NCBI RefSeq assembly: GCF_003056405.1
Contig: NZ_PYVZ01000010.1
Coordinates: 88,761 to 152,760, forward strand
Length of the DNA stretch: 64,000 bases
Source: Devosia indica
GTDB lineage: Bacteria; Pseudomonadota; Alphaproteobacteria; Rhizobiales; Devosiaceae
Direction: 5' to 3'
A model generated the notes under the pieces. That model saw only the letters and a list, made by a program, of their open reading frames with translations, ran no database searches and was not told where the DNA came from. The position numbers were made by a program, and so were the translations under genes. Positions 53,263-62,051 of the stretch are shown here, one piece after another. Every line of letters starts with the position of its first letter. Position 1 is the first letter of the stretch.

Positions 53263-53778
53263 ATGGTTCATGGCGTTGCGATGGAAGGGTCGTCGGTTGT
53301 TCTGGCCTTTGGCCGCCCGGCCGTAGCCGAGCGCCGCTTTATGGCGGCCAACGACAATGGTCCCAAGGACCCGGTCAAGACCGTTACGGTCCGCAAGATG
53401 CTCGAGCAGAGCGGCGTGGCGATCAAGATCAAGGTGCCGGTCACCGAATTCATCGGCGTGGCCGTGGCCACCGCGATTTCCGAAGACGGCATGCTGACCA
53501 GCTCGATCGAACTGGTCCATTCGGACGCCGAGCTGAACTACAAGGTGTTCGAGGAAGAGGGCAATCACAACGTCGTGGCCGAATGGCAGAACTGGGGCAA
53601 GAAACTCCGCCTGCCGCTGTTCATCAAGGCCGGCGATGGCGCCTACATGCCCTATAGCCAGCAGGTCGATGGCGTCATGCTGGGCAATACCGCCCCGCGC
53701 CGGAAGCTCGCCGCCGATGCCTCGCGCCGCCCGCGTTTCCTCAACCGCCGCAAGCCCGGCCAGGCGGACGCGCACTAG
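53263..53778 (+). CDS. DUF6101-like protein
   Basis: The 171-residue protein has an N-terminal variable part and then VKIKVPVTEFIGVAV-like beta strands, ELVHSDAELNYKVFEEE, VAEWQNWGKKLRLPLFI and the basic ending RRPRFLNRRKPG. This pattern matches what I remember of DUF6101, an uncharacterised alphaproteobacterial family; the name is not certain. No signal or membrane segment is present. ATG 53263 has GGAAGG nine bases before. The 254-bp divergent region to cysQ holds its promoter, and a bidirectional terminator follows. Confidence 0.75.
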   Translation: MVHGVAMEGSSVVLAFGRPAVAERRFMAANDNGPKDPVKTVTVRKMLEQSGVAIKIKVPVTEFIGVAVATAISEDGMLTSSIELVHSDAELNYKVFEEEGNHNVVAEWQNWGKKLRLPLFIKAGDGAYMPYSQQVDGVMLGNTAPRRKLAADASRRPRFLNRRKPGQADAH

Positions 53779-53798
53779 ATCCATTGCTCTCCAAAGCA

Positions 53799-53841
53799 AG
53801 CCGAAAAGGGTCAACCGGTGGTGCGGTTGGCCCTTTCGGCT
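53799..53841. terminator. Bidirectional terminator between the DUF6101-like gene and ubiA
   Basis: AGCCGAAAAGGGTCAACCG pairs with CGGTTGGCCCTTTCGGCT across a six-base loop. On the minus strand TTGCTTT follows; on the plus strand the follow-up is weaker (TGTTCTGG). It lies between convergent genes. Confidence 0.8.
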
Positions 53842-53854
53842 GTTCTGGCGGCAG

Positions 53855-54787
53855 CTACCAAACCCATTCGGCCAGCAGCGCCAGTGTTAGGGCCATGCCG
53901 ACATAATGGTTGTTGTAGAAGCGGTTGAACGGATTGAGCGGGATTTCCCTGTCCAGCGTCCAGAGCTGCCAGGCCAGCAGGCCCGCCGCTACCAGCGAGA
54001 GACCGGCAAAGATCACCCCGCCCCCGGCCATCAGCGAGGCCACATTCCAGAGCAGGAAGGCGCCGGCATAGAGCACTGCCACCGCCGGCCGGACATTGTC
54101 GCCGAACAGGCGCGCGGTGGATTTGACGCCGACCAGCGCATCATCCTCGATATCCTGCAGCGCATAGATGGTGTCATAGCCGATGACCCAGAGGATGGTG
54201 CCGGCATAGAGCACCACCGGCGCCCAGCTCAGGCCCCCGGTCTGGCTCGACCAGCCCACCAGCGCCCCGTAGGAAAAGGCCAGCCCCAGGAAAAGCTGCG
54301 GCCACCAGGTGATGCGCTTCATGAAGGGGTAGATCGCCACCAGCACCAGCGAGGCAATGGCCGCGTAAACCGTGAAGCGATTGAACTGAAACAGGATTGC
54401 CGAGGCCAGCAGCGCCTGGGCCACCAGAAAATAGAAGGCTTCTCGGGATGTGACCTGGCCCGAGGGAATCGGGCGCGAGCGGGTGCGGGCGACCTTCATG
54501 TCGATGTCGCGATCGACAATGTCGTTAAAGGTGCACCCCGCTCCGCGCATCAATATGGCGCCGAGAAACATCAGAATGGCCGCCCACCAGCCAAAGCCAA
54601 ATGCCGGTTGGGCGAGCGCGGCCAGGCCAATCCCCCAGGCGCAGGGCCAGAACAGCAGGTAAAAACCGATAGGCCGGTCCCAGCGCGCCAGACGGCCATA
54701 GGGCTTGACCGGCTCGGGCGCATGGCGATCGAGCCAATTGTCCTTTTGCGCGTCGGCAACGGTGCCGGTGGGATTTGGGGTATTCAT
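53855..54787 (-). CDS. ubiA: 4-hydroxybenzoate polyprenyltransferase (UbiA)
   Basis: The 310-residue inner-membrane enzyme prenylates 4-hydroxybenzoate in ubiquinone synthesis. The Asp-rich motif 1 is NDIVDRDIDMKVARTRSRPIPSG, motif 2 is YDTIYALQDIEDD, and about eight or nine helices are seen. The family start includes RPIGFYLLFWPCAWGI. It stands alone on the minus strand; its upstream side holds the repeats described next. Confidence 0.98.
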   Translation of the reverse strand: MNTPNPTGTVADAQKDNWLDRHAPEPVKPYGRLARWDRPIGFYLLFWPCAWGIGLAALAQPAFGFGWWAAILMFLGAILMRGAGCTFNDIVDRDIDMKVARTRSRPIPSGQVTSREAFYFLVAQALLASAILFQFNRFTVYAAIASLVLVAIYPFMKRITWWPQLFLGLAFSYGALVGWSSQTGGLSWAPVVLYAGTILWVIGYDTIYALQDIEDDALVGVKSTARLFGDNVRPAVAVLYAGAFLLWNVASLMAGGGVIFAGLSLVAAGLLAWQLWTLDREIPLNPFNRFYNNHYVGMALTLALLAEWVW

Positions 54788-54813
54788 GTGCGTCTCTCGC
54801 GTGCCACCGATTT

Positions 54814-54963
54814 CCCCCCCTCCTGTGGGAGGGGGACGGATTTTCTGCGTTCAGCAGAAAATCAGGGTGAGGGGTTCTCTCCACGCATACAGCGTTTATG
54901 GTGGCGCGCAAAACCCCTCATCCGCCCCTTCGGGGCACCTTCTCCCACAAGGGGAGAAGGAAA
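54814..54963. repeat. Pair of inverted palindromic repeat units upstream of rsmE
   Basis: Two related units in opposite orientation, about 54814-54878 and 54912-54960, end in GGGTGAGGGGTT and its inverse AACCCCTCATCCG. Each contains small hairpins (GATTTTCTGC/GCAGAAAATC and GCCCC-TTC-GGGGC). They resemble the dispersed CCCCTCACCC elements common in rhizobial genomes. The right unit ends 15 bases before the rsmE ATG. Confidence 0.7.
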
Positions 54964-54977
54964 AATGGTGCCTATTC

Positions 54978-55727
54978 ATGCCCCGAAGCCACGCCTCGCT
55001 TCCCCGCCTGTTCGTCGAGCCGGATCTTGCGGTAGGAACGGAACTGACATTGAACAAGGACCAGTCCCTCTATCTCGCCGCGGTCCTCCGCAAGAGCGTG
55101 GGCGAGGAGGTGGTGCTGTTCAATGGCCGGGACGGCGCCTGGCTCTGCCGGCTGACCAGCGATTCGAAAAAGTCGGTCGCGTTGGCAACCGTCGAGCAAA
55201 TCGCCCCGCAAACCCCACCATCCGATCTCTGGTACGGTTTTGCCCCGCTCAAGAGCGAACGGCTCGATTATGTGGTGCAAAAGGCGGTCGAGATGGGCGC
55301 GGGCACCATCCAGCCGGTCATGACCCAGTTTACCCAGCTCCACCGCCTCAAGCCCGAGCGCCTTGCTGCCAACGCCATAGAAGCGGCCGAGCAATGCGAG
55401 GTGCTCAGCGTGCCGCAGATTGCTCCGGCCGTTGATCTCAATACCCTGCTCGATGGCTGGGTTGCAGCCCATGGCGACCGCAAGCTGGTGTTCGCCGACG
55501 AAGGCGAGGCGTCTTCATCGCCGATCCATGCGCTGGAACAGCAACGCGGGCAGCGTATTGGCCTCGTCATCGGGCCGGAAGGCGGATTTTCGGATACCGA
55601 GCGGGAAAAACTGCGCGCCCTGCCCTTCGTTGTCCCCATCAGCCTTGGGCCCAGAATCCTGCGCGCCGACACGGCGGCGGTGGCCGGATTGGCGGTGATA
55701 CAGGCTATCATCGGTGATTGGCGATAA
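54978..55727 (+). CDS. rsmE: 16S rRNA m3U1498 methyltransferase RsmE
   Basis: The 249-residue SPOUT methyltransferase modifies U1498 of 16S rRNA. It has an N-terminal PUA-like domain and the knot region IGLVIGPEGGFSDTERE and SLGPRILRADTAAVAGLA. ATG 54978 fits family starts; the open frame further upstream is repeat-derived. GGAGAAGGA lies about 16 bases before the ATG, rather far for a ribosome-binding site. gshA follows 71 bases downstream. Confidence 0.95.
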   Translation: MPRSHASLPRLFVEPDLAVGTELTLNKDQSLYLAAVLRKSVGEEVVLFNGRDGAWLCRLTSDSKKSVALATVEQIAPQTPPSDLWYGFAPLKSERLDYVVQKAVEMGAGTIQPVMTQFTQLHRLKPERLAANAIEAAEQCEVLSVPQIAPAVDLNTLLDGWVAAHGDRKLVFADEGEASSSPIHALEQQRGQRIGLVIGPEGGFSDTEREKLRALPFVVPISLGPRILRADTAAVAGLAVIQAIIGDWR

Positions 55728-55798
55728 AAGGCGATTGCTTTCCGTCTTGCTCTCGCTATGTTCGCGCCACAGTTTAGACCCTCGAACATGAGGACCAT

Positions 55799-57169
55799 AT
55801 GGCCGGTGCCGACACCCCCTCGCCCCTGATTTCTTCACGGGCAGATCTTATCGAGGCGATGGAACGCGGCGCCAAGCCGGCGGATCAATGGCGCATCGGC
55901 ACTGAGCACGAGAAACACGTGTTCCACACCAATCCGCTGCGCCCGGTCGCCTATGAGGGCGAACAGGGCATTCGGGCGCTGCTCGACGGCATCGAGAAGG
56001 AAACCGGCTGGCATCCCTTCTATGATGGCGACCACCCGATCGGTCTTCGGAACAACGAGATCGCCGGCGGCATTTCGCTCGAACCGGGCGGCCAGTTCGA
56101 GCTTTCCGGCTCGCCCATGGTGGACCTGCACGGCACAGCCGACGAACTGTCTGAGCATATGCGGGTGGCCAAGAAAGTCGCCGAACCGCTCGACATTCAT
56201 TTCCTGGGGCTGGGCGTCACTCCGCTCTGGGCGGTGGAGGAAATCGCCTCCATGCCCAAGTCACGCTACGCCATCATGACCAAATATATGGGCCAGACCG
56301 GCACGCTGGGCACATCGATGATGTATCGCTCGGCCACGGTGCAGACCAATCTCGATTTCTCCGGCGAGGCCGACATGGTCAAGAAGCTGCGCGTCTCGCT
56401 GGCGCTGCAGCCCATTGCCACGGCCCTGTTCGCCAATTCGCCTTTCGCGGGCGGCCGCGACACCGGCTATCTCAGCTTCCGCAGCGAAATCTGGCGCAAT
56501 ACCGACGACGAACGCACAGGCATGCTGCCCTTCGTGTTCGAGGCTGGCTTCGGGTTCGAACGCTATGCCGACTACGCGCTCGACGTGCCGATGTATTTCG
56601 TCATCCGCGACCACAAATACGTCAATGTCGCCGGCGAGAGTTTTCGCGATTTCCTCGATGGCCGCCTGCCGCAACTGCCGGGTGAGAAACCGACCATCAA
56701 GGACTGGGAAGATCACCTCTCCACCCTCTTCCCCGAAGTGCGTCTCAAGCAGTTCCTGGAAATGCGCGGCGCCGATATGGGCGATGAGGCGCATGTGGTG
56801 GCGCTGTCCGCGTTCTGGACGGGCCTGCTCTATGACGACATCGCGCTCGAAGGTGCGTGGGAGCTGGTGCGCAACTGGACCGATGATGATCGCGAGCATC
56901 TGCGCCGCGAAGTGCCCCGCCTCGGGCTCGACACGCCCTTCGATCGCTCTTCGCTGTTCGATGTCGCCGCCCAGGCCGTGGGCATTGCCGAAGCGGGCCT
57001 GGTGCGCCGCAATCGCCTCAACGCCAAAGGCCAGGACGAAACCATCTATCTCGCCCCGCTCGAAGAAACCGTGCGCAGCGGCAAAGCCCCGGCCCAGCGC
57101 TGGCTCGACAAATTCCACGGCGAATGGAAGGGCGACCTGACGCCGATCTTCAAGGAAGCCGAGCTTTAA
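55799..57169 (+). CDS. gshA: Glutamate-cysteine ligase
   Basis: The 456-residue enzyme makes gamma-glutamylcysteine, the first step of glutathione synthesis. It belongs to the plant/alphaproteobacterial type, with WRIGTEHEKHVFH, GGISLEPGGQFELSG, MGQTGTLGTSMMYRSATVQTNLDFSGE and LSFRSEIWRNTDDERTG. ATG 55799 is supported by the family and GAGGACC upstream. The 71-bp space after rsmE could hold a promoter (CTATGTTCG). The repeat element and purD follow. Confidence 0.96.
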   Translation: MAGADTPSPLISSRADLIEAMERGAKPADQWRIGTEHEKHVFHTNPLRPVAYEGEQGIRALLDGIEKETGWHPFYDGDHPIGLRNNEIAGGISLEPGGQFELSGSPMVDLHGTADELSEHMRVAKKVAEPLDIHFLGLGVTPLWAVEEIASMPKSRYAIMTKYMGQTGTLGTSMMYRSATVQTNLDFSGEADMVKKLRVSLALQPIATALFANSPFAGGRDTGYLSFRSEIWRNTDDERTGMLPFVFEAGFGFERYADYALDVPMYFVIRDHKYVNVAGESFRDFLDGRLPQLPGEKPTIKDWEDHLSTLFPEVRLKQFLEMRGADMGDEAHVVALSAFWTGLLYDDIALEGAWELVRNWTDDDREHLRREVPRLGLDTPFDRSSLFDVAAQAVGIAEAGLVRRNRLNAKGQDETIYLAPLEETVRSGKAPAQRWLDKFHGEWKGDLTPIFKEAEL

Positions 57170-57203
57170 GGGAGGTGCGTCCGGCGAATGAGGTTGGCGT
57201 CAA

Positions 57204-57323
57204 GACCCCTCACCCGCCGGCTTCGCCGTCGACATCTCCCCCTGGGGGCGAGGTGTCGCTACGCGAACTCGCACTCTTGGCGTCTCCCTTCAGAGAGGGG
57301 TCGGCCCGGAGGACCGGGTGAGG
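57204..57323. repeat. Second pair of inverted palindromic repeat units
   Basis: Unit one (57204-57253) starts GACCCCTCACCCGCC, and unit two (57277-57323) is its diverged inverse, ending GGACCGGGTGAGG. They are the same kind as the element upstream of rsmE and share the CCTCACCCG core. The region, between gshA and purD, has no coding potential. Confidence 0.7.
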
Positions 57324-57410
57324 AGGCCTTCCCGGCAATAACCCGCAGCTCCCCCTTGCCCTCTTCTCCTGTCTCGTGCATCACGCCCGCAAACGGCACG
57401 GAGGCACGAC

Positions 57411-58682
57411 ATGCGCGTATTGGTCATTGGTTCGGGCGGGCGCGAACATGCATTGGCCTGGAAGATTGCGCAGTCGCCGCTGGTCGAAGCCCTGTTCGTG
57501 GCGCCGGGCAATGGCGGGACCGAGAGCGTCGCCACCAACCTTAATATCGACATCACCAACCATGCCGCGGTCATCGCCGCGGCGCAGGAACACGCCATCG
57601 ACTTCGTCGTGGTCGGCCCCGATGCGCAGGTCGTGGCCGGGTTGGGCGATGATGTCTGCGCCGCCGGCATCACCTGTTTCTGTCCGTCGAAACAGGCCGG
57701 CCAGCTCGAAGGCTCGAAGAGCTTCACCAAGGCGCTGTGCGACCAATTCGATATCCCCACCGCCGCCTATGGGCGGTTCGAGGACGAGGCCTCGGCCCTG
57801 GCCTATCTCTATACGCAGGGCGCACCCATTGTGATCAAGGCCGATGGTCTTGCCGCCGGCAAGGGTGTCACTGTGGCGATGAGTGTCGAGGAGGCAGAGG
57901 CCGCCATTATCGATTGCTTTGCCGGCGCCTTCGGACAATCTGGCGCGTCCGTGGTTATCGAGGAATTCATGGAGGGCGAAGAGGTCAGCCTTTTCGTGCT
58001 CACCGATGGCACCGCCATTCTCCCCCTCACCACCGCTCAGGACCATAAGCGCGCCTTTGACGGCGATACCGGCCCCAACACCGGCGGCATGGGCGCCTAT
58101 TCGCCGGCCCCGGTGATGAGCCGCGAAATCTATGACGAGACCATGGCCCGCATCGTCGAGCCGACCGTGCGCGGCATGGCCCAGCGCGGCACACCCTATG
58201 CCGGCGTCCTCTATGCCGGACTGATGCTGACCGAGGCCGGGCCCAAGCTTGTGGAATACAATGCCCGCTTCGGCGATCCGGAGTGCCAGGTGATGATGAT
58301 GCGCATGGACAGCGACATCGTGCCCCTGCTCCACGCGGTCGCCACCGGCACCCTGGCCGGCCACGATGTCGCCTGGAAAGACCAGTTTGCCCTCACGGTC
58401 ATCATGGCCACCCAGGGCTATCCCGGCGACTACGGCAAGGGCAGCGAGATAAAAGGGGTCGACGGCCTCGATAATAATGCACTGACCGTGTTCCACGCCG
58501 GAACGAAGCGTGATGGCAACCGTTTACTCGCCAATGGTGGGCGCGTGCTCAATGTCACGGCGCTCGGGGCATCGGTCAAAGAGGCACAGGAAAGTGCTTA
58601 CAGAGGCGTGGACGCAATTGATTGGCCAGAAGGCTTCTGCCGACGCGACATCGGCTGGCGCGAAATCGCCCGAGAAGGCTGA
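57411..58682 (+). CDS. purD: Phosphoribosylamine-glycine ligase
   Basis: The 423-residue ATP-grasp enzyme joins glycine to phosphoribosylamine in purine synthesis. It has RVLVIGSGGREHALAWKI, FMEGEEVSLFVLTDG, HKRAFDGDTGPNTGGMGAYSP and YNARFGDPECQVMM. The usual GPE of the first domain is GPD here (VVVGPDAQVVAGL), a mild change. Start ATG 57411 is at the family N-terminus. The patatin gene lies 142 bases downstream. Confidence 0.98.
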   Translation: MRVLVIGSGGREHALAWKIAQSPLVEALFVAPGNGGTESVATNLNIDITNHAAVIAAAQEHAIDFVVVGPDAQVVAGLGDDVCAAGITCFCPSKQAGQLEGSKSFTKALCDQFDIPTAAYGRFEDEASALAYLYTQGAPIVIKADGLAAGKGVTVAMSVEEAEAAIIDCFAGAFGQSGASVVIEEFMEGEEVSLFVLTDGTAILPLTTAQDHKRAFDGDTGPNTGGMGAYSPAPVMSREIYDETMARIVEPTVRGMAQRGTPYAGVLYAGLMLTEAGPKLVEYNARFGDPECQVMMMRMDSDIVPLLHAVATGTLAGHDVAWKDQFALTVIMATQGYPGDYGKGSEIKGVDGLDNNALTVFHAGTKRDGNRLLANGGRVLNVTALGASVKEAQESAYRGVDAIDWPEGFCRRDIGWREIAREG

Positions 58683-58824
58683 ACCATTCTTCAATCTTAA
58701 ATCGCTAAGCTTGCTGCGAACCGTCTTTGACGCGGCCCCGCCGCAACGCCCGCTGACGCCATTGCAACAGCGCGGCATGGCGCTGGCGGACAGGCTGCGC
58801 ATGAAGGGTGCGGAGCGTGGCAGG

Positions 58825-59706
58825 ATGAACACGAGCAGCGAACCGAAAATCGGCGTGGCCCTGGGCGGCGGCTCGGCCCGTGGCCTCACCCATATTCCCT
58901 ATATCGAGGCCATGGACGAACTCGGCCTCAAGCCCACGGTGATTTCCGGCACTTCGATCGGGGCGCTGATCGGCGCCGGCTGGGCCGCAGGCATGACCGG
59001 CAGGGAGTTGCGCGAGCATTCCTTCGAGGTGCTGGGCACGCTGCGCACCATTGCCAGCCGGCTCTGGGCCACCCAGATCCGTGGCCTTGGCGGCCTGCTC
59101 AAGAATGGCATTTCCATGCAGATCGAAGCCACCAGCGTGGTGGACGCCTTCCTGCCGGACAATTTCCCGCTCGAATTCAAGGACCTCAAGGTGCCACTCT
59201 ATGTCGTGGCCACCGATTTCCAGTCCTGGCACCAGGTGGTGTTCAATTCCGGTCTGCTGCGCCCGGCCATATCCGGCTCCCTGGCCATTCCGAGCTTTTT
59301 CAAACCGGTCATCTACAACAATCACCTGCTGGTCGATGGCGGCGTGGTCAATCCGCTGCCGCTCGACCAGGCCGATATCGGCACCGATTTCCTGATCGGC
59401 ATCGATGTGGCCGGGGACCCCTCGGCCAATCTCACCAAGACCGACCACAAGGCGATCGATATCTGGTTCGGCTCCGCCCAGATCATGATGCATTCGCTGA
59501 CGGCGCACATGATGGCGGCCTATCCGCCCGATATCTATATCCGCCCCCGCGTTTCCCATATCGGGGCCATGGAATTCTGGCGGGTACGGGAAATCATCGC
59601 CCATGCCGATGCCGAGAAGGACCGCTTCAAGCGCATGCTCGAGCACAAGATTGAAGCCTATATCCAGAACCAGATCGCGCCGATCGACTCCAACCCAAAC
59701 GACTGA
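58825..59706 (+). CDS. Patatin-like phospholipase family protein
   Basis: The 293-residue protein has the patatin catalytic parts: oxyanion loop LGGGSARGLTHI, nucleophile GTSIGALIG and the Asp in VDGGVVNPLP, so it is expected to be a lipid acyl hydrolase (RssA-like). Start ATG 58825 (MNTSSEPKIG) has GGAG nine bases before and sits at the domain edge. Longer in-frame starts (58777, 58801, or GTG 58594 inside purD) are open and cannot be excluded. It is convergent with the MDR enzyme gene. Confidence 0.9.
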   Translation: MNTSSEPKIGVALGGGSARGLTHIPYIEAMDELGLKPTVISGTSIGALIGAGWAAGMTGRELREHSFEVLGTLRTIASRLWATQIRGLGGLLKNGISMQIEATSVVDAFLPDNFPLEFKDLKVPLYVVATDFQSWHQVVFNSGLLRPAISGSLAIPSFFKPVIYNNHLLVDGGVVNPLPLDQADIGTDFLIGIDVAGDPSANLTKTDHKAIDIWFGSAQIMMHSLTAHMMAAYPPDIYIRPRVSHIGAMEFWRVREIIAHADAEKDRFKRMLEHKIEAYIQNQIAPIDSNPND

Positions 59707-59708
59707 CC

Positions 59709-60680
59709 CTACTGAGCGACCTGTACCACGACACTGCCACGCTTGCGCCCGGTGTCGACATGGGCATGGGCGGCCGGCATGTCGGTGAAGGCATAGATTT
59801 TGTCGATATGCGGCCGGTACTGGCCCAGCGCCGCCAGTCGGCCGAGTTCGACAATATCCTCGATCCGCTCATCGGCCGGCCCGGCAATCATCCGTTTTCC
59901 CTCCGGTCCCTTGCGCAGGCTGCCCAGCATTTCCTTCAGCGTTCCGGCAATGGCGAGATAGCGTCCATTGGGGGTGAGCAGCTTTTGTGCCGTGGCGAAA
60001 TCCATCGCCTCGACCGTGTCGGCAATGACTTCGAAACGCTCAGCCAGCCGGGCAATATCGGTCTTTTGATAATCGATCACCGTGTCCGCGCCATGCGCCC
60101 TGACCAGGTCCAGATTGCCCGCGCTGGTCGTGGCGGCGACATGCGCCCCCGCCAGCTTGCCCAGTTGCACCATGGCCGAGCCGACGGCGCCCGCACCACC
60201 GAGCACCAGCATGGATTGCCCCGCCCGCACCGCGCCGCGCCGCAGAAAAGTCAGGGCCGTGGTGCCGCCGAAGCAGAGCGCGGCACCGGTCTGCATGTCG
60301 ACACCCTCAGGCAGATGGGCGACCGGGCCGGTTTCCTTGAGCAGCACATACTCGGCATGTGCGCCCATCCTGCCGCCGGGAAAGGCATAGACCGCCTCGC
60401 CGGGCGAGAACCGCGTGACGCCCTGCCCCACGGCCTCGACCACCCCGGAGAGTTCCGTCCCCAGGACCGGTTGGCGCGGCCGGCTCCAGCCCAGCGCCAA
60501 CCGTCCGAGCGTCTTCATGCCGGGCGGAAGATCGCAGGCGCGGATGCGGCGGTCTCCCGAATTGACCGTGGTCGCGTGCACCTTCACCAGGATTTCTCCG
60601 GGCTTGGGGACGGGTTTGGCGACCTCCTCGAGGCGCAGCACGTCAGGGCGGCCATAATCGCGGGCAAACCAGGCTTTCAT
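59709..60680 (-). CDS. Quinone-oxidoreductase-like MDR dehydrogenase
   Basis: The 323-residue protein belongs to the medium-chain dehydrogenase group without the catalytic zinc Cys/His set. It has HATTVNSGDRRIRACDLPPG, LGTELSGVVEAVG, and the NADPH-binding VLGGAGAVGSAMVQLGKLAGAHV. It probably reduces quinones or enones with NADPH. ATG 60680 has CAAGG upstream. It follows the XRE gene by 20 bases and could be co-transcribed with the regulator operon. Confidence 0.9.
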   Translation of the reverse strand: MKAWFARDYGRPDVLRLEEVAKPVPKPGEILVKVHATTVNSGDRRIRACDLPPGMKTLGRLALGWSRPRQPVLGTELSGVVEAVGQGVTRFSPGEAVYAFPGGRMGAHAEYVLLKETGPVAHLPEGVDMQTGAALCFGGTTALTFLRRGAVRAGQSMLVLGGAGAVGSAMVQLGKLAGAHVAATTSAGNLDLVRAHGADTVIDYQKTDIARLAERFEVIADTVEAMDFATAQKLLTPNGRYLAIAGTLKEMLGSLRKGPEGKRMIAGPADERIEDIVELGRLAALGQYRPHIDKIYAFTDMPAAHAHVDTGRKRGSVVVQVAQ

Positions 60681-60700
60681 TACCTTGCTCCTTGGGGCCG

Positions 60701-60934
60701 CTAGCGGCCCTGTTCCTCGTCGGCTTTCCACTGGAAAACCACGCCAATCTCGACGCCGAAGACCTCGGCGATGCGAAAGGCAGCTTCGAGCGAGGGCGAA
60801 TATTTGTTCTGCTCAATGGCCGCGACAGTCTGCCGGGTCATGCCGATGGCATCGGCCAGTTGCTGCTGGGTCATCTCGCCATGCTCGAAGCGCAGCCGCC
60901 GGATGGTGTTGGAAATAGGGGGCGGCGCCGGCAT
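60701..60934 (-). CDS. XRE-family transcriptional regulator
   Basis: The 77-residue protein is a single helix-turn-helix (NTIRRLRFEHGEMTQQQLADAIGMTRQTVAAIEQNKYSPSLEAAFRIAEVFG) with a short C-terminal tail ending VFQWKADEEQGR. This compact class is often paired with a small membrane protein. ATG 60934 overlaps the upstream gene's TGA (TGATG), so the two are translationally coupled. It is the likely repressor of its own operon through the palindrome at 61446-61477. Confidence 0.93.
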   Translation of the reverse strand: MPAPPPISNTIRRLRFEHGEMTQQQLADAIGMTRQTVAAIEQNKYSPSLEAAFRIAEVFGVEIGVVFQWKADEEQGR

Positions 60935-61398
60935 CAGGCGTACATCCGGTACTGGATAATGATGATGATCTCGCGCACCAGGGCCGCAAAGGCGGTGACG
61001 AAGAGGATCAGGTTGACCAGCATGATCGCCGTCGCCCCCACCGGATCGATCGTGAAATCGGTGCGCGCAATTTCGGTGATCCACTTGCTCGCCAGCACGA
61101 TGGTGACCAGCAGGATTTCGAGCAGCGCCAGTCCGTAGCGGTTCGAAATGGCCTCGATCCGCACTTCCATTTCATCAGCCGGCGGGTCGAATGCCTGCCC
61201 GCCCAGACGCGCTGCGATCATCGCGGCCGGCAACATGATGACCACGGCAATCCCGAAGCACCAGAGGAACCGCCAGAACAGCACGTCCCCGTCCAGTTGG
61301 CGCGCGGCAAAGTCGGCCCAGACGCTCCAGAAATACCAGCCAAAGATCACCAGCGAGGTGGTCACCGCGATCCACGCCACTTTTTCCCGCATCGACAT
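60934..61398 (-). CDS. Four-helix membrane protein paired with the XRE regulator
   Basis: The 154-residue protein has four hydrophobic helices (for example WIAVTTSLVIFGWYFWSVW and IMLVNLILFVTAFAALV) with short loops and ends in REIIIIIQYRMYA. It resembles the DUF2178-like partners of small XRE regulators, a frequent pair of unknown function. ATG 61398 has GGAGAC upstream; the second ATG, two codons in, is possible. It is the first gene after the palindromic operator. Confidence 0.85.
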   Translation of the reverse strand: MSMREKVAWIAVTTSLVIFGWYFWSVWADFAARQLDGDVLFWRFLWCFGIAVVIMLPAAMIAARLGGQAFDPPADEMEVRIEAISNRYGLALLEILLVTIVLASKWITEIARTDFTIDPVGATAIMLVNLILFVTAFAALVREIIIIIQYRMYA

Positions 61399-61445
61399 TC
61401 ATCGTCTCCGTGCCAAACATCCTTGTCGCTATATCAACCATTTCA

Positions 61446-61477
61446 AACATGATGTCAATAATCTTTGACATCATGTT
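61446..61477. promoter_or_regulatory. Perfect 12-bp inverted repeat operator upstream of the XRE operon
   Basis: AACATGATGTCA (61446-61457) and TGACATCATGTT (61466-61477) are perfect inverted copies eight bases apart. The left arm contains TTGACA on the minus strand (61458-61453), a -35 hexamer for the operon that starts at 61398, with a -10-like AT-rich hexamer at about 61430-61435. A dimeric repressor bound here would block the promoter. Confidence 0.75.
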
Positions 61478-61510
61478 ATGTAAGACTTCCATAGCTATCT
61501 GGCGCAGAGC

Positions 61511-61963
61511 CTAGTCCCGGAGCTTCCTGAAGAAATCCACCAGCATCGCCTCGGCACGACCGGCCGAAAGCCCGCCGATCACCTCCGGCCGATGGTGGCA
61601 GGTGGGCTGCTCGAACAGGCGGATGCCGTTTTCCACCGCCCCGGCCTTGGTGTCCTCGGCGGCGAAATAGATCCGGCGCAGTCGGGTATGGGCAATGGCC
61701 CCGGCACACATGGCGCAGGGTTCGAGCGTGACATAGAGGTCGCAGCCATCCAGCCGTCCGGTGCCGCGCGCCGCCAGCGCTGTTCTGATCGCCAGCATCT
61801 CGGCATGGGCGGTCGGGTCGGCCAGCGCCCGCATGCGATTGCGCTCTGCGGCCAGCACGGTCTCCCCCTCGACGATGACCGCACCCACCGGCGCCTCGCC
61901 TTGGGTGGCGGCCTCCTCAGCCAGGGCCAGGGCCAGTTCCATCGGCGAAGGCGCGCTCGACAT
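61511..61963 (-). CDS. tadA: tRNA adenosine(34) deaminase
   Basis: The 150-residue deaminase converts A34 to inosine in tRNA-Arg(ACG). The zinc site is the HAE of PTAHAEMLAI and the PCAMCAGA motif, with the TLEP context. Start ATG 61963 has GAGGAC seven bases upstream. It stands alone on the minus strand, 112 bases from the XRE operon start and 88 bases from the membrane hydrolase. Confidence 0.97.
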   Translation of the reverse strand: MSSAPSPMELALALAEEAATQGEAPVGAVIVEGETVLAAERNRMRALADPTAHAEMLAIRTALAARGTGRLDGCDLYVTLEPCAMCAGAIAHTRLRRIYFAAEDTKAGAVENGIRLFEQPTCHHRPEVIGGLSAGRAEAMLVDFFRKLRD

Positions 61964-62051
61964 CCGTTTCGTCCTCTATTCGTGGCGTCCCAGCGCCACA
62001 TCACACTCCGCATACCCCAGCCCCGGGATGATTGCACCCCGGCCCGCTTGC

